DNA of 64,000 bases from NCBI GenBank assembly GCA_963712065.1, contig CAVQGM010000001.1, positions 558,001-622,000 of the forward strand, read 5' to 3'. The translations under genes were made by a program, and so were the position numbers. This stretch comes from CAVQGM01 sp963712065 (GTDB taxonomy: Bacteria; Actinomycetota; Acidimicrobiia; Acidimicrobiales; Acidimicrobilacustridaceae). Shown here piece by piece: positions 21,664-29,725 of the stretch. Numbering within the stretch: the stretch's first letter is position 1; every line of letters begins with the position of its first letter. A model generated the notes under the pieces. The model searched no databases. It saw only the letters and a program-made list of their open reading frames with translations, and had not been told where the DNA came from.

Positions 21664-24255
21664 ATGAGCGCCGAGACCCCCAGCCCCCGGACCGCGTGGT
21701 CCGTCCCCGACAAGCCCTCGCTCGACGGCCTGGAAGCCCGCTGGGACGAGGTGTGGGAGCGCGACGGCACCTACCGCTTCGCCGGGGACCGGCCCCGTGC
21801 CGACGTCTACGCCATCGACACCCCACCGCCCACGGTGAGCGGGTCGCTGCACGTCGGCCACGTCTTCTCGTACACGCACACCGACACCATCGCCCGCTAC
21901 CACCGCATGCGGGGCCGCGACGTCTTCTACCCGATGGGCTGGGACGACAACGGCCTGCCCACCGAGCGCCGGGTGCAGAACTACTACGGCGTCCTGTGCG
22001 ACCCGACGCTCCCCTACGACCCCGACCTCCAGGCCCCGGCCGAGCCCCTCGACCCTCCGCAGCACATCAGCCGCCGCAACTTCGTCGAGCTGTGCAACGG
22101 GCTCACCGCCGAGGACGAGCAGGTCTTCGAGGACCTGTGGCGCAAGCTCGGGCTCTCGGTCGACTGGACCCGCACCTACGCCACCATCGACGACCGGTCG
22201 CAGCGGGTCGCCCAGCGCGCGTTCCTGCGCAACCTGGCCCGGGGCGAGGCCTACCAGGCCGAGGCTCCCGTCCTCTGGGACGTCGACTACAGGACCGCCG
22301 TCGCCCAGGCCGAGCTCGAGGACCGCGAGAAGCCGGGCGCCTACCACCGCATCTCGTTCTGGAAGCGCGACGGCGAGCCGCTGTTCATCGAGACCACCCG
22401 GCCCGAGCTCATCCCCGCCTGCGTCGCCCTCGTCGCCCACCCCGACGACGAGCGCTACCGACCGCTGTTCGGCACCACCGTCCGCACGCCGCTCTTCGGC
22501 GTCGACGTCGAGGTGAGGCCCCACGAGCTGGCCGACCCCGAGAAGGGGTCGGGCATCGCCATGATCTGCACCTTCGGCGACGTCACCGACGTCGTGTGGT
22601 GGCGAGAGCTCGACCTGCCCACCCGCTCGGTCATGGGCGCTGACGGCCGGCTGGTGCCGGACGCCCCCGACGCCATCGTCGACGCCGGCAGCGCCGCCAC
22701 CTACGCCGAGCTGGCCGGCAGGACCGCCAACCAGGCCCGCCGCCGCATCGTCGAGCTGCTCACCGAGTCGGGCGACCTCGACGGCGAGCCCCGCCCCATC
22801 ACCCACCCGGTCAAGTACTACGAGAAGGGCGAACGGCCGCTCGAGATCATCACCAGCCGCCAGTGGTACATCCGCAACGGCGGCCGCGACACCGACCTGC
22901 GAGAGCTGCTGCTCCACCGGGGCAAGGAGCTGCACTGGCACCCGCCCCACATGCAGGTCCGCTACGAGAACTGGGTCGGCGGCCTCACCGGCGACTGGCT
23001 CATCTCCCGCCAGCGGTTCTTCGGGGTCGCCTTCCCGGTCTGGTACCCCATCGGCGACGACGGCGAGATCGACCACGACCACCCGATCGCCGCCGACGAG
23101 AGCCGGCTCCCGATCGACCCCACCAGCGCCGCCCCTCCCGGCTACGACGAGAGCCAGCGGGGGAAGCCGGGCGGGTTCGTCGGCGATCCCGACGTCATGG
23201 ACACCTGGGCCACCTCGTCGCTCACCCCCCACATCGCGACCGGGTGGGAGGAGGACCCCGACCTGTTCGCCCGCACCTTCCCCATGGACCTGCGGCCCCA
23301 GGCCCACGAGATCATCCGCACGTGGCTGTTCTCCACCGTCGTGCGCAGCCACCTCGAGAACGACGCCCTGCCGTGGCGCAACGCCGCCATCTCCGGTTGG
23401 GTCCTCGACCCCGACCGCAAGAAGATGTCGAAGTCGAAGGGCAACGTCGTCACGCCGGTGCAGTACATCGAGCAGTTCGGCGCCGACGCCCTGCGCTACT
23501 GGGCGGCCAACGGGCGCCCGGGCACCGACACCGCCTTCGACGAGGGCCAGATGAAGATCGGGCGGCGGCTGGCCATGAAGCTGCTCAACGCCTCCCGCTT
23601 CGCTCTCGGCCTCGGCGGCGACGACCGCATCGCCCACGATCCGGGCACGGCGATCACCGAGCCGCTCGACCGGGCCCTGCTCGCCAACCTGGCCCAGCTC
23701 GTCGACGACGCCACCGCCGCCTTCGACGGCTACGACTACGCCCGCGCCCTCGAGCGCACCGAGACGTTCTTCTGGGGCTTCACCGACCAGTACCTCGAGC
23801 TGGTCAAGGGCCGGGCCTACGGGGCCATCGGCGCCGACGCCGCCGCGTCGGCCCAGGCCACCCTCCAGGTCGCCCTGTCCACCCTGCTCCGGCTGTTCGC
23901 CCCGTTCCTCCCCTACGTCACCGAGGAGGTCTGGTCGTGGTGGCAGCACGGCTCGGTGCACCGGGCCCTCTGGCCCGACGTCAGCGAGCTGCGCGAGCTG
24001 GCCGCCGACGGCCAGCCGCTCGTCCTCCAGGTCGCCGGCGACGTCCTCTCCGACGTCCGCAAGGCCAAGACCGAGGCCAAGCAGTCGCTGCGGGCCGAGG
24101 TCGCCTCGGTCACGGTCCACGACACCCCGCCCCGCCTCGAGGCGCTCCGCCTGGCCGCCGCCGACGTGCGGGAGGCGGGCAACGTGGCCACCGACCTCGA
24201 GCTGGTCGAGGCCCACGAGTCGCGCGTCGACGCCGTCCTCGCCCCCACCGGTTGA
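21664..24255 (+). CDS. valS: Valyl-tRNA synthetase
   Basis: Class I synthetase charging tRNA-Val, 863 residues. PPPTVSGSLHVGH (54-66) contains the HIGH-like motif; DWTRTYATID, the editing CP1 domain (GSGIAMICTFGDVTDV) and KKMSKSKGN are all present. The segment MGWDDNGLPTERRVQNYYGV marks the archaeal-like/actinobacterial ValS branch. The protein stops soon after the anticodon-binding domain and a short helical end, without the long C-terminal coiled coil of E. coli ValS. The ATG follows a TAGCGT element, and its stop is only 4 nt from the convergent acyl-CoA synthetase stop. Confidence 0.95.
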   Translation: MSAETPSPRTAWSVPDKPSLDGLEARWDEVWERDGTYRFAGDRPRADVYAIDTPPPTVSGSLHVGHVFSYTHTDTIARYHRMRGRDVFYPMGWDDNGLPTERRVQNYYGVLCDPTLPYDPDLQAPAEPLDPPQHISRRNFVELCNGLTAEDEQVFEDLWRKLGLSVDWTRTYATIDDRSQRVAQRAFLRNLARGEAYQAEAPVLWDVDYRTAVAQAELEDREKPGAYHRISFWKRDGEPLFIETTRPELIPACVALVAHPDDERYRPLFGTTVRTPLFGVDVEVRPHELADPEKGSGIAMICTFGDVTDVVWWRELDLPTRSVMGADGRLVPDAPDAIVDAGSAATYAELAGRTANQARRRIVELLTESGDLDGEPRPITHPVKYYEKGERPLEIITSRQWYIRNGGRDTDLRELLLHRGKELHWHPPHMQVRYENWVGGLTGDWLISRQRFFGVAFPVWYPIGDDGEIDHDHPIAADESRLPIDPTSAAPPGYDESQRGKPGGFVGDPDVMDTWATSSLTPHIATGWEEDPDLFARTFPMDLRPQAHEIIRTWLFSTVVRSHLENDALPWRNAAISGWVLDPDRKKMSKSKGNVVTPVQYIEQFGADALRYWAANGRPGTDTAFDEGQMKIGRRLAMKLLNASRFALGLGGDDRIAHDPGTAITEPLDRALLANLAQLVDDATAAFDGYDYARALERTETFFWGFTDQYLELVKGRAYGAIGADAAASAQATLQVALSTLLRLFAPFLPYVTEEVWSWWQHGSVHRALWPDVSELRELAADGQPLVLQVAGDVLSDVRKAKTEAKQSLRAEVASVTVHDTPPRLEALRLAAADVREAGNVATDLELVEAHESRVDAVLAPTG

Positions 24256-24259
24256 CGCC

Positions 24260-25825
24260 TCAGCTCACGCTGCGGTCCTGGCCCTCCCAGTAGGGCTTGC
24301 GCAGCTCGCGCTTGAGCGGCTTCAAGGCGCCCGACAACGGCAGCGGCTCGTCCCGGAACTCGACCGACTTCGGCACCTTGAACCCGGCGATCACCCGACG
24401 GGCCCAGGCCCGGATCTCGTCCGGGGAGACGGTGATGCCGGCGCGGAGCACGACGATGGCGTGCACCTGCTCGCCCCAGACCTCGTGGGGGATGCCGATG
24501 ACCGCGACCTGGTCGACCGCCGGATGGGTGGAGATCGCGTTCTCGACCTCGATGGAGTACACGTTCTCGCCCCCGGTGACGATCATGTCCTTCACCCGGT
24601 CGACGAGGTAGACGTAGCCCTCCCGGTCGACGTGGCCGGCATCGCCCGTGTGGTACCAGCCGTCACGGAACGCGTCGGCGGTGGCCTCGGGGTCGTGCCA
24701 GTACTCGGTCATGAAGTTGCCGGCCCGGGCGCACACCTCACCCTCCTCGAACGGAGCGAGCACGTTGCCGTCGGGGTCCTGGATCGAGATGACCACGCCC
24801 GGCATCGGCCGCCCGGCCGAGCGCAACACCGGTCCGTCGCGCCGGTGGTCGTCGGCGCTGAGCAGGGTGATCACCGACGACGCCTCGGTCATGCCGTAGC
24901 CCTGCCAGAGGTTCACCCACGGGAGCTGCTCGAGCACCCGACCGAGCAGGGCCTGCGGCATCGGCGACGCGCCGTAGACGAGCACGTCGAGGGAATCGAG
25001 GCGATGCGGCTCGAACCCCTCGGCGTCCAGCATCATGGCGATCATCGTCGGCACCATGACGGTCTCGTCGACGCCGTGGTCCTCGACGAGATCGACCACC
25101 CGCCCGGGGTCGAACATCCCGATGAACACGGAGCGCCCCCCGGTCGCGGGGATGCCGAGGACGCCGGCCATCGAGGCGGCGTGGAACATCGGCGTCTGGT
25201 GCAGGTAGACCCGGTGCTCGCCGTAGCCCAGGCTGAGACCGACGTGGTACACGTTCAGCATCTCGGCCCGCTGGTCGAGCAACACCCCCTTCGGCAGGCC
25301 GGTCGTGCCCCCCGTGTACATGAGCACCGCGGGATCGGCCTCGTCGGGCTCGGGCGGCGCCACCGGGTCGCCGGCGGCGATGAGGTCCTCGTACCGCAGG
25401 TCGTAGGAGAGGTCGTCGCCACCCTCGCCCACCAGCACGATCCGCAGGTCGCCGCGCAGGTCGCCGATGTTGAAGGCGAAGTGGTTGGCGAAGAACGCGT
25501 CGACGAACACGATCGTGGTACCGGAGTCGCGGATGATGTGCTGCAGCTCCCCGCCGGCGAGGCGGAGGTTGAGGGGGTTGATCACCCCCGCACCCATGAA
25601 CCCGGCGTGGTACAGCTCGAGGTACTCGTGTGAGTTGAGCGCCATCACGGCGAACCGGTCGCCCTTGCCGAGGCCGAGCTCGCGACGCATGCCGTCGCCC
25701 AAGCGGAGGACCCGGTCGAGGTGCTGGGCGAAGGTGGCTTCGTACCCGCCGTCGTGGAAGGCAACCTTGTCGGCGAGCCGCTCGACCGAAGGGAGCAGCA
25801 GTCGCGGGTAGACGAGCTCCTTCAC
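24260..25825 (-). CDS. AMP-dependent acyl-CoA synthetase/ligase
   Basis: Activates a carboxylic acid to its CoA thioester through an acyl-adenylate. The 521-residue enzyme carries the P-loop VLMYTGGTTGLPKG (about 186-199), YGMTEAS (adenine/Mg motif), the hinge DGWYHTGDAG and the C-terminal Lys in a short GALKPLKRELRK segment. Relationship to long-chain, cyclohexane-carboxylate or steroid-acid ligases cannot be resolved by eye. The GTG at 25825 is preceded by TAGGCT at 6 nt, so it can be transcribed alone although the mscS-type gene ends only 23 nt upstream on the same strand. Confidence 0.92.
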   Translation of the reverse strand: MKELVYPRLLLPSVERLADKVAFHDGGYEATFAQHLDRVLRLGDGMRRELGLGKGDRFAVMALNSHEYLELYHAGFMGAGVINPLNLRLAGGELQHIIRDSGTTIVFVDAFFANHFAFNIGDLRGDLRIVLVGEGGDDLSYDLRYEDLIAAGDPVAPPEPDEADPAVLMYTGGTTGLPKGVLLDQRAEMLNVYHVGLSLGYGEHRVYLHQTPMFHAASMAGVLGIPATGGRSVFIGMFDPGRVVDLVEDHGVDETVMVPTMIAMMLDAEGFEPHRLDSLDVLVYGASPMPQALLGRVLEQLPWVNLWQGYGMTEASSVITLLSADDHRRDGPVLRSAGRPMPGVVISIQDPDGNVLAPFEEGEVCARAGNFMTEYWHDPEATADAFRDGWYHTGDAGHVDREGYVYLVDRVKDMIVTGGENVYSIEVENAISTHPAVDQVAVIGIPHEVWGEQVHAIVVLRAGITVSPDEIRAWARRVIAGFKVPKSVEFRDEPLPLSGALKPLKRELRKPYWEGQDRSVS

Positions 25826-25831
25826 GATCGG

Positions 25832-25837
25832 AGCCTA
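25832..25837 (-). promoter_or_regulatory. -10 element (TAGGCT) of acyl-CoA synthetase gene
   Basis: TAGGCT on the minus strand with a 6-nt spacer to the GTG at 25825. Confidence 0.5.
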
Positions 25838-25848
25838 TGCCCGCCCCG

Positions 25849-26979
25849 TCAGGCTTCGCTGGGGTCGCCTCGGCGGGGGTGCTCGCCGGTGTCGGTGACC
25901 TCTGCCGGCGGGGGGGCCGGGCGGGTGGCGGGCGGTTCGCCCGAGCGGACCCACACCTCCTGGTAGTCACCGGCGAAGGTGATGCCGGCGTCGTCGAAGG
26001 CGTCCTTCAACCGGATGCGCAGCTCGCGCATCACGCCCCACTGCGACCCCGGCCTGGTCTTCACCACCAACCGGATGACGTAGCCCGACGAGGTGAAGTT
26101 CTCGATGCCCCAGATCTCGGGCGGGTCGAGGATCTCGGTCGCCCACGACGGTTCGCCGGCCAACTGTTCAGCGACATCGGTGATCACCACCTGGGCCCGC
26201 TCGTAGTCGACGTCGAGGTCGACCTCGATGTCGAGCAGGGCCCGGGCCCACTCCTGGCTCTTGTTCCCGGCGCGGAGGATCTGGCCGTTGGGCACGTGCC
26301 ACACGGTGCCGTTGACGTCGCGCAGGCGCGTGGCCCGGAGCGTGATGCGCTCGACCGTGCCCTTGGCGTCGGGCCCGAGGTCGACGATGTCGCCCACGCC
26401 GAACTGGTCCTCGACCACGAGGAAGTAGCCGGCCAGCACGTCGCGCACCACGTTCTGGGCCCCGAAACCGAGGGCGACGCCGAGGATGCCGGCACCGGCG
26501 ATCAGCGGGCCGAAGTCCAACTGGAGCACGTTCAGGATCCAGATCACCGCGACCGTCCAGACGACGATGCTGGCGACGCTCTGGAACACGGCGGTGAGCG
26601 TCTGGCGGCGGGCCTCGGCCCGCAGGTTCCAGGACTCGGTGGCCTGGAGGGCGCTCGGTGCCTTCGACGTCAGCCACGACAGCCGACCGGGCTCGGCCGG
26701 GTCGGCCCGCCGCCGCATCACCCGTCGCACGATCACCCTCGCCAGCCGCGACACGAGCAGTGCCCCGACGACGATGGCGAGGATGGCCAGCGGCTTGGCG
26801 ACGAACCAGTCGACGAAGCCGGCCAGCGTCTGGTTGCCGGTCCAGTCGAACACCTGCTCGCACGCCCACGACGGCTCGTCGCCGCAGGCCTCGTCGAGGT
26901 TGGCGAGCCCCTCGACCAGCCCCTGGGCGGGGTTGGGGATGCTGGTGGGCGTCGTCGGCGGCCGGACCTGGGCGAACAT
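25849..26979 (-). CDS. MscS-family mechanosensitive ion channel
   Basis: Small-conductance mechanosensitive channel that opens on osmotic downshift; 376 residues. A hydrophilic N-terminus (about 50 residues, two Cys) precedes membrane spans at about 55-78 and 137-160, then the pore-lining TM3 region AGAGILGVALGFGAQNVVRDVLAGYF and the MscS beta domain (VEDQFGVGDIVDLG, WHVPNGQI). The cytoplasmic tail ends in a Pro/Arg-rich segment. The ATG at 26979 lacks a clear Shine-Dalgarno sequence, so the start is uncertain, but no other start gives a better N-terminus. Confidence 0.88.
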   Translation of the reverse strand: MFAQVRPPTTPTSIPNPAQGLVEGLANLDEACGDEPSWACEQVFDWTGNQTLAGFVDWFVAKPLAILAIVVGALLVSRLARVIVRRVMRRRADPAEPGRLSWLTSKAPSALQATESWNLRAEARRQTLTAVFQSVASIVVWTVAVIWILNVLQLDFGPLIAGAGILGVALGFGAQNVVRDVLAGYFLVVEDQFGVGDIVDLGPDAKGTVERITLRATRLRDVNGTVWHVPNGQILRAGNKSQEWARALLDIEVDLDVDYERAQVVITDVAEQLAGEPSWATEILDPPEIWGIENFTSSGYVIRLVVKTRPGSQWGVMRELRIRLKDAFDDAGITFAGDYQEVWVRSGEPPATRPAPPPAEVTDTGEHPRRGDPSEA

Positions 26980-27022
26980 GGGCGGGAGGGCGCGCCCGCT
27001 GGGGCGGCGCGGCGCGCCGACC

Positions 27023-27691
27023 CTACCGCGGGGCCTCGGTGCCCTCGGTGCCGACCGGCACCGCCGCCGCCTCGATGCGGTGACGGACGATGATCGGGTC
27101 ATCGGCCTCGAGGTCGTCGATCACCGGGTCGGCGACCGGCACGTCGACGAAGCGGGTCTCGTCGGTCGGATCGACGAGGTAGCGGCCCTGGGCGTTGACG
27201 ACCGCCCAGTACGGGAACGACGGGTCGGCGCCCCGGACGAGGAACCACACGCCGAGGTCGCCCTCGACCGAGCCGGGCACGCCGTCGACGGCGACCGGCG
27301 CACCGTCGGTGAGCCAGCCCGGCTCCTCGACCACGATCTCGGCCCCCGGGTCGACCCCGGCGAGCACCTCGTCGATCTCGAGCCGCACCAGCCGGGTCAC
27401 GATGCCGCCGGTGCCCGACGGGTCGTCGCCGATCAGCCGCCCCCGTTCGGTGGCGGTGACCCGGCCGATGACGACGGTGTCGGACGCCGCCACCAGCGAG
27501 GGCAGGTCGGGGTGACGCACCTCGCCCGCCGACGAGACGACCACCGGCTCCATGCCCAGCTCGACGTCGGCGGCCGAGATCGTCGGCGGGGGCGACGACG
27601 AACCGTCGTCCCGGGCGAACGAGAGCGCCGCTCCCAGCAGGGCCAGGAGCGGGAGCAGGGCCAGGACGAACCACCACCGTCGGTCGCGCAC
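27023..27691 (-). CDS. Membrane-anchored extracytoplasmic protein, unknown function
   Basis: Unrecognised 222-residue protein with one N-terminal membrane span (about 7-24, preceded by RDRRWW) and a predicted outside domain. Segments such as DLPSLVAASDTVVIGRVTAT, RLVRLEIDEVLAGVDPGAEIVVEEPG and VWFLVRGADPSFPYWAVVNAQGRYLV form a beta-rich pattern also seen in secreted proteins of unknown role in actinobacteria. It starts 2 nt after the stop of the di-heme oxidoreductase gene, so the two are probably made together. A few bases separate it from mscS, suggesting one long operon sod - di-heme - this gene. Confidence 0.75.
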   Translation of the reverse strand: MRDRRWWFVLALLPLLALLGAALSFARDDGSSSPPPTISAADVELGMEPVVVSSAGEVRHPDLPSLVAASDTVVIGRVTATERGRLIGDDPSGTGGIVTRLVRLEIDEVLAGVDPGAEIVVEEPGWLTDGAPVAVDGVPGSVEGDLGVWFLVRGADPSFPYWAVVNAQGRYLVDPTDETRFVDVPVADPVIDDLEADDPIIVRHRIEAAAVPVGTEGTEAPR

Positions 27692-27693
27692 GG

Positions 27694-29079
27694 TCAGAGG
27701 CTCCCGAGGAACGACAGCAGCGCGGCCCGGTCGGCCGCCGGCAGGAGCCGGTAGCGCTCCCGCGCCGGCTCGGCCTCGCCGCCGTGCCAACCGATGGCCT
27801 CGGCGAGGGTGCGGGCCCGGCCGTCGTGCAGGAAGCCGGCGTCGGGCGTGACCTGCTGGACGAGGCCGATGCCCCACAGGGGCGCCGTGCGCCACTCCCG
27901 CCCGTCGGCGGCGAACTCGGGGCGGCCGTCGGCCAGCCCGTCGCCCAGGTCGTGCAGCAGCAGGTCGGTGTAGGGCTCGATGACCCGGCCGGCGAGGGCC
28001 GGTTCGGGGTCGGCGCCGGTGGTCCAGGTCGGCCGGTGGCACGAGGCGCAGCCGAGATCGGTGAACACCGCGCTCCCCCGCCCCACCTCGTCGTCGTCGA
28101 CCCCCCGCCGGGCGGGCACGGCCAGGGTGCGGGTGTAGAAGGTGAGGGTCTCGACGTCGTCGGCCGTGGCCTCGGTGGCGTCGGGCGCCGCCGCCCCCGA
28201 CGGCGCCGACGCGCACTCCTCCTGCCGGGCCGGGCAGTTCTGGGTGGGGAGGTCGGGGCTCGTCAGCCCGAGGTCGGCGTGCAGCGCCGCCGTCGTCTGC
28301 TGGCGAACGGTCGGCTGGGCCGCCTTCCAGCCGAAGCGCCCGAGCACGGTGGTTCCGGCGGCGTCGTCCCACACCACGTTCGGGCGCCCCGAGATGCCGT
28401 CGCCGTCGGCGTCGTCGGGGTCGGCGCCGGCCACGACGGCGTCGGCGGGGATCGCCTCGAGCAGGCCCATGCCGATGACCGACGGCGCCACCCGGGGCGA
28501 GACCACGGTCGCCCCGTCGAGCGGGCCGAACTGCAGGTCGCCCACCGTGAAGGTCGGTCGCCGCAGCGAGTAGGCGCTGCCGTCGCCGAACGCGCCTTCC
28601 TCCTCGGCGTAGGTGACCAGCACCCGCCCCTCGTGGGGGGCCCACCCGGTGCCCCGGTCCTGCAGCTGGTCGCCGTAGGTGGGCTCGGGGACCGGTGCCC
28701 CCGTGGCCGTGGTGCCCGGGATGCTCAGCCGCAGCACCAGGCCCGGGCGGGTGTCCATCACGTCGGTGGGCACGACCCCCTTGCCGTGGGCCCGGTGGCA
28801 GGACACGCACGAGGTGGCGTTGGCGGTGGGCCCGAGGCCGTCGCGGTCGGGGTCGGTCTCGCTCGGCGCGACGACCCAGTCGTCGTCGAACAGGGCGGTG
28901 CCGTCCTCGAACCGGCTCGCGGCGTCGGCCGACAGCCCCTCGACGGGGAGCCCGAAGACGTCCCTCGCCGACCCGACGGTGGACGCCGACGAGGCCCCCG
29001 GGTCGTCCCCGTCGCCCGCGGTGCAGGCGGCGAGGAGCCCGAGGGCCCCGATCACGACGACGGCGATGGTGCGGTGCAG
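27694..29079 (-). CDS. Di-heme oxidoreductase (DUF1111) lipoprotein
   Basis: Secreted, membrane-anchored c-type cytochrome of the di-heme oxidoreductase family (thiol oxidoreductase-like, related to MauG/CCP). Heme sites are CVSCH and CASCH; HDGRARTLAEAIGWHGGEAEPA is the family's C-terminal signature. A lipobox LLAAC precedes the Ser/Ala-rich linker. The first standard start (GTG at 29055) would leave only ten residues before the lipid Cys and no basic n-region. A CTG at 29079 gives LHRTIAVVVIGALGLLAAC, a proper signal peptide, so that start is used here. Its hemes would be attached by the ccm system found at the left end of the window. Confidence 0.82.
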   Translation of the reverse strand: MHRTIAVVVIGALGLLAACTAGDGDDPGASSASTVGSARDVFGLPVEGLSADAASRFEDGTALFDDDWVVAPSETDPDRDGLGPTANATSCVSCHRAHGKGVVPTDVMDTRPGLVLRLSIPGTTATGAPVPEPTYGDQLQDRGTGWAPHEGRVLVTYAEEEGAFGDGSAYSLRRPTFTVGDLQFGPLDGATVVSPRVAPSVIGMGLLEAIPADAVVAGADPDDADGDGISGRPNVVWDDAAGTTVLGRFGWKAAQPTVRQQTTAALHADLGLTSPDLPTQNCPARQEECASAPSGAAAPDATEATADDVETLTFYTRTLAVPARRGVDDDEVGRGSAVFTDLGCASCHRPTWTTGADPEPALAGRVIEPYTDLLLHDLGDGLADGRPEFAADGREWRTAPLWGIGLVQQVTPDAGFLHDGRARTLAEAIGWHGGEAEPARERYRLLPAADRAALLSFLGSL

Positions 29080-29089
29080 CTCGCCGAGC

Positions 29090-29668
29090 TCAGCGGAGGT
29101 TCTGGGCGACGAAGTCCCAGTTGACCAAGCTGTCGAAGAAGGTCTCGATGTACTTCGGCCGGGCGTTGCGGTAGTCGATGTAGTAGGCGTGCTCCCACAC
29201 GTCGAGGGTGAGCAGCGCCTTGGCGCCGTGCTTCATCGGCAGGTCGGCGTTGGGGGTCTTCATCACGTCGAGCTTGCTGCCGTCGTCGACCAGCCAGGCC
29301 CAGCCCGAGCCGAACTGCGTCGTGGCCGCCTCGGTGAACTTGGCCCGGAAGTCGGCGTAGGACCCGAACGCGCCGTTGATCCTGTCGGCGACCTCACCGC
29401 TCGGCTCGCCGCCACCGCTCGGCGACAGGGAGCTCCAGTAGAAGGTGTGGTTCCAGACCTGGGCCGAGTTGTTGAACATGCCCCCCTCGGCCTTCATGAT
29501 CACGTCCTCGAGCGACGAGTCGGCGAGGTCGGTGCCCTCGACCAGCTTGTTGAGGTTGGTGACGTAGGTCTGGTGGTGCTTGCCGTAGTGGTACTCGAGC
29601 GTCTCGGCGCTGATGTGCGGGGCCAGGGCGTCCATGGCGTAGGGCAGTGGGGGGAGCTCGAAGGCCAT
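29090..29668 (-). CDS. sodA: Superoxide dismutase (Fe/Mn type)
   Basis: Dismutates superoxide to peroxide and oxygen. The 192-residue protein has metal ligands His in HYGKHHQTYV (residue 26 region), His in VWNHTFYW, and Asp/His in LLTLDVWEHAYY, all in family spacing. SAQVWNH with Gln in the second-sphere position and FGSGWAWLV favour the iron or cambialistic group. No signal peptide, so it is cytoplasmic. The ATG at 29668 follows a GAGGGA Shine-Dalgarno sequence. A frame continuing further upstream has no such site. The downstream di-heme gene begins about 11-35 nt after the stop. Confidence 0.95.
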   Translation of the reverse strand: MAFELPPLPYAMDALAPHISAETLEYHYGKHHQTYVTNLNKLVEGTDLADSSLEDVIMKAEGGMFNNSAQVWNHTFYWSSLSPSGGGEPSGEVADRINGAFGSYADFRAKFTEAATTQFGSGWAWLVDDGSKLDVMKTPNADLPMKHGAKALLTLDVWEHAYYIDYRNARPKYIETFFDSLVNWDFVAQNLR

Positions 29669-29725
29669 CTGCGATCCCTCTCTCGTCTCGTCGGCGATGT
29701 GCGGGGTCAAGCTACCGCAGCCCCG

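Noticed and set aside
24256..24259. A terminator between valS and the convergent acyl-CoA synthetase gene
   Set aside because: Only 4 nt separate the stop codons and no hairpin is visible there.
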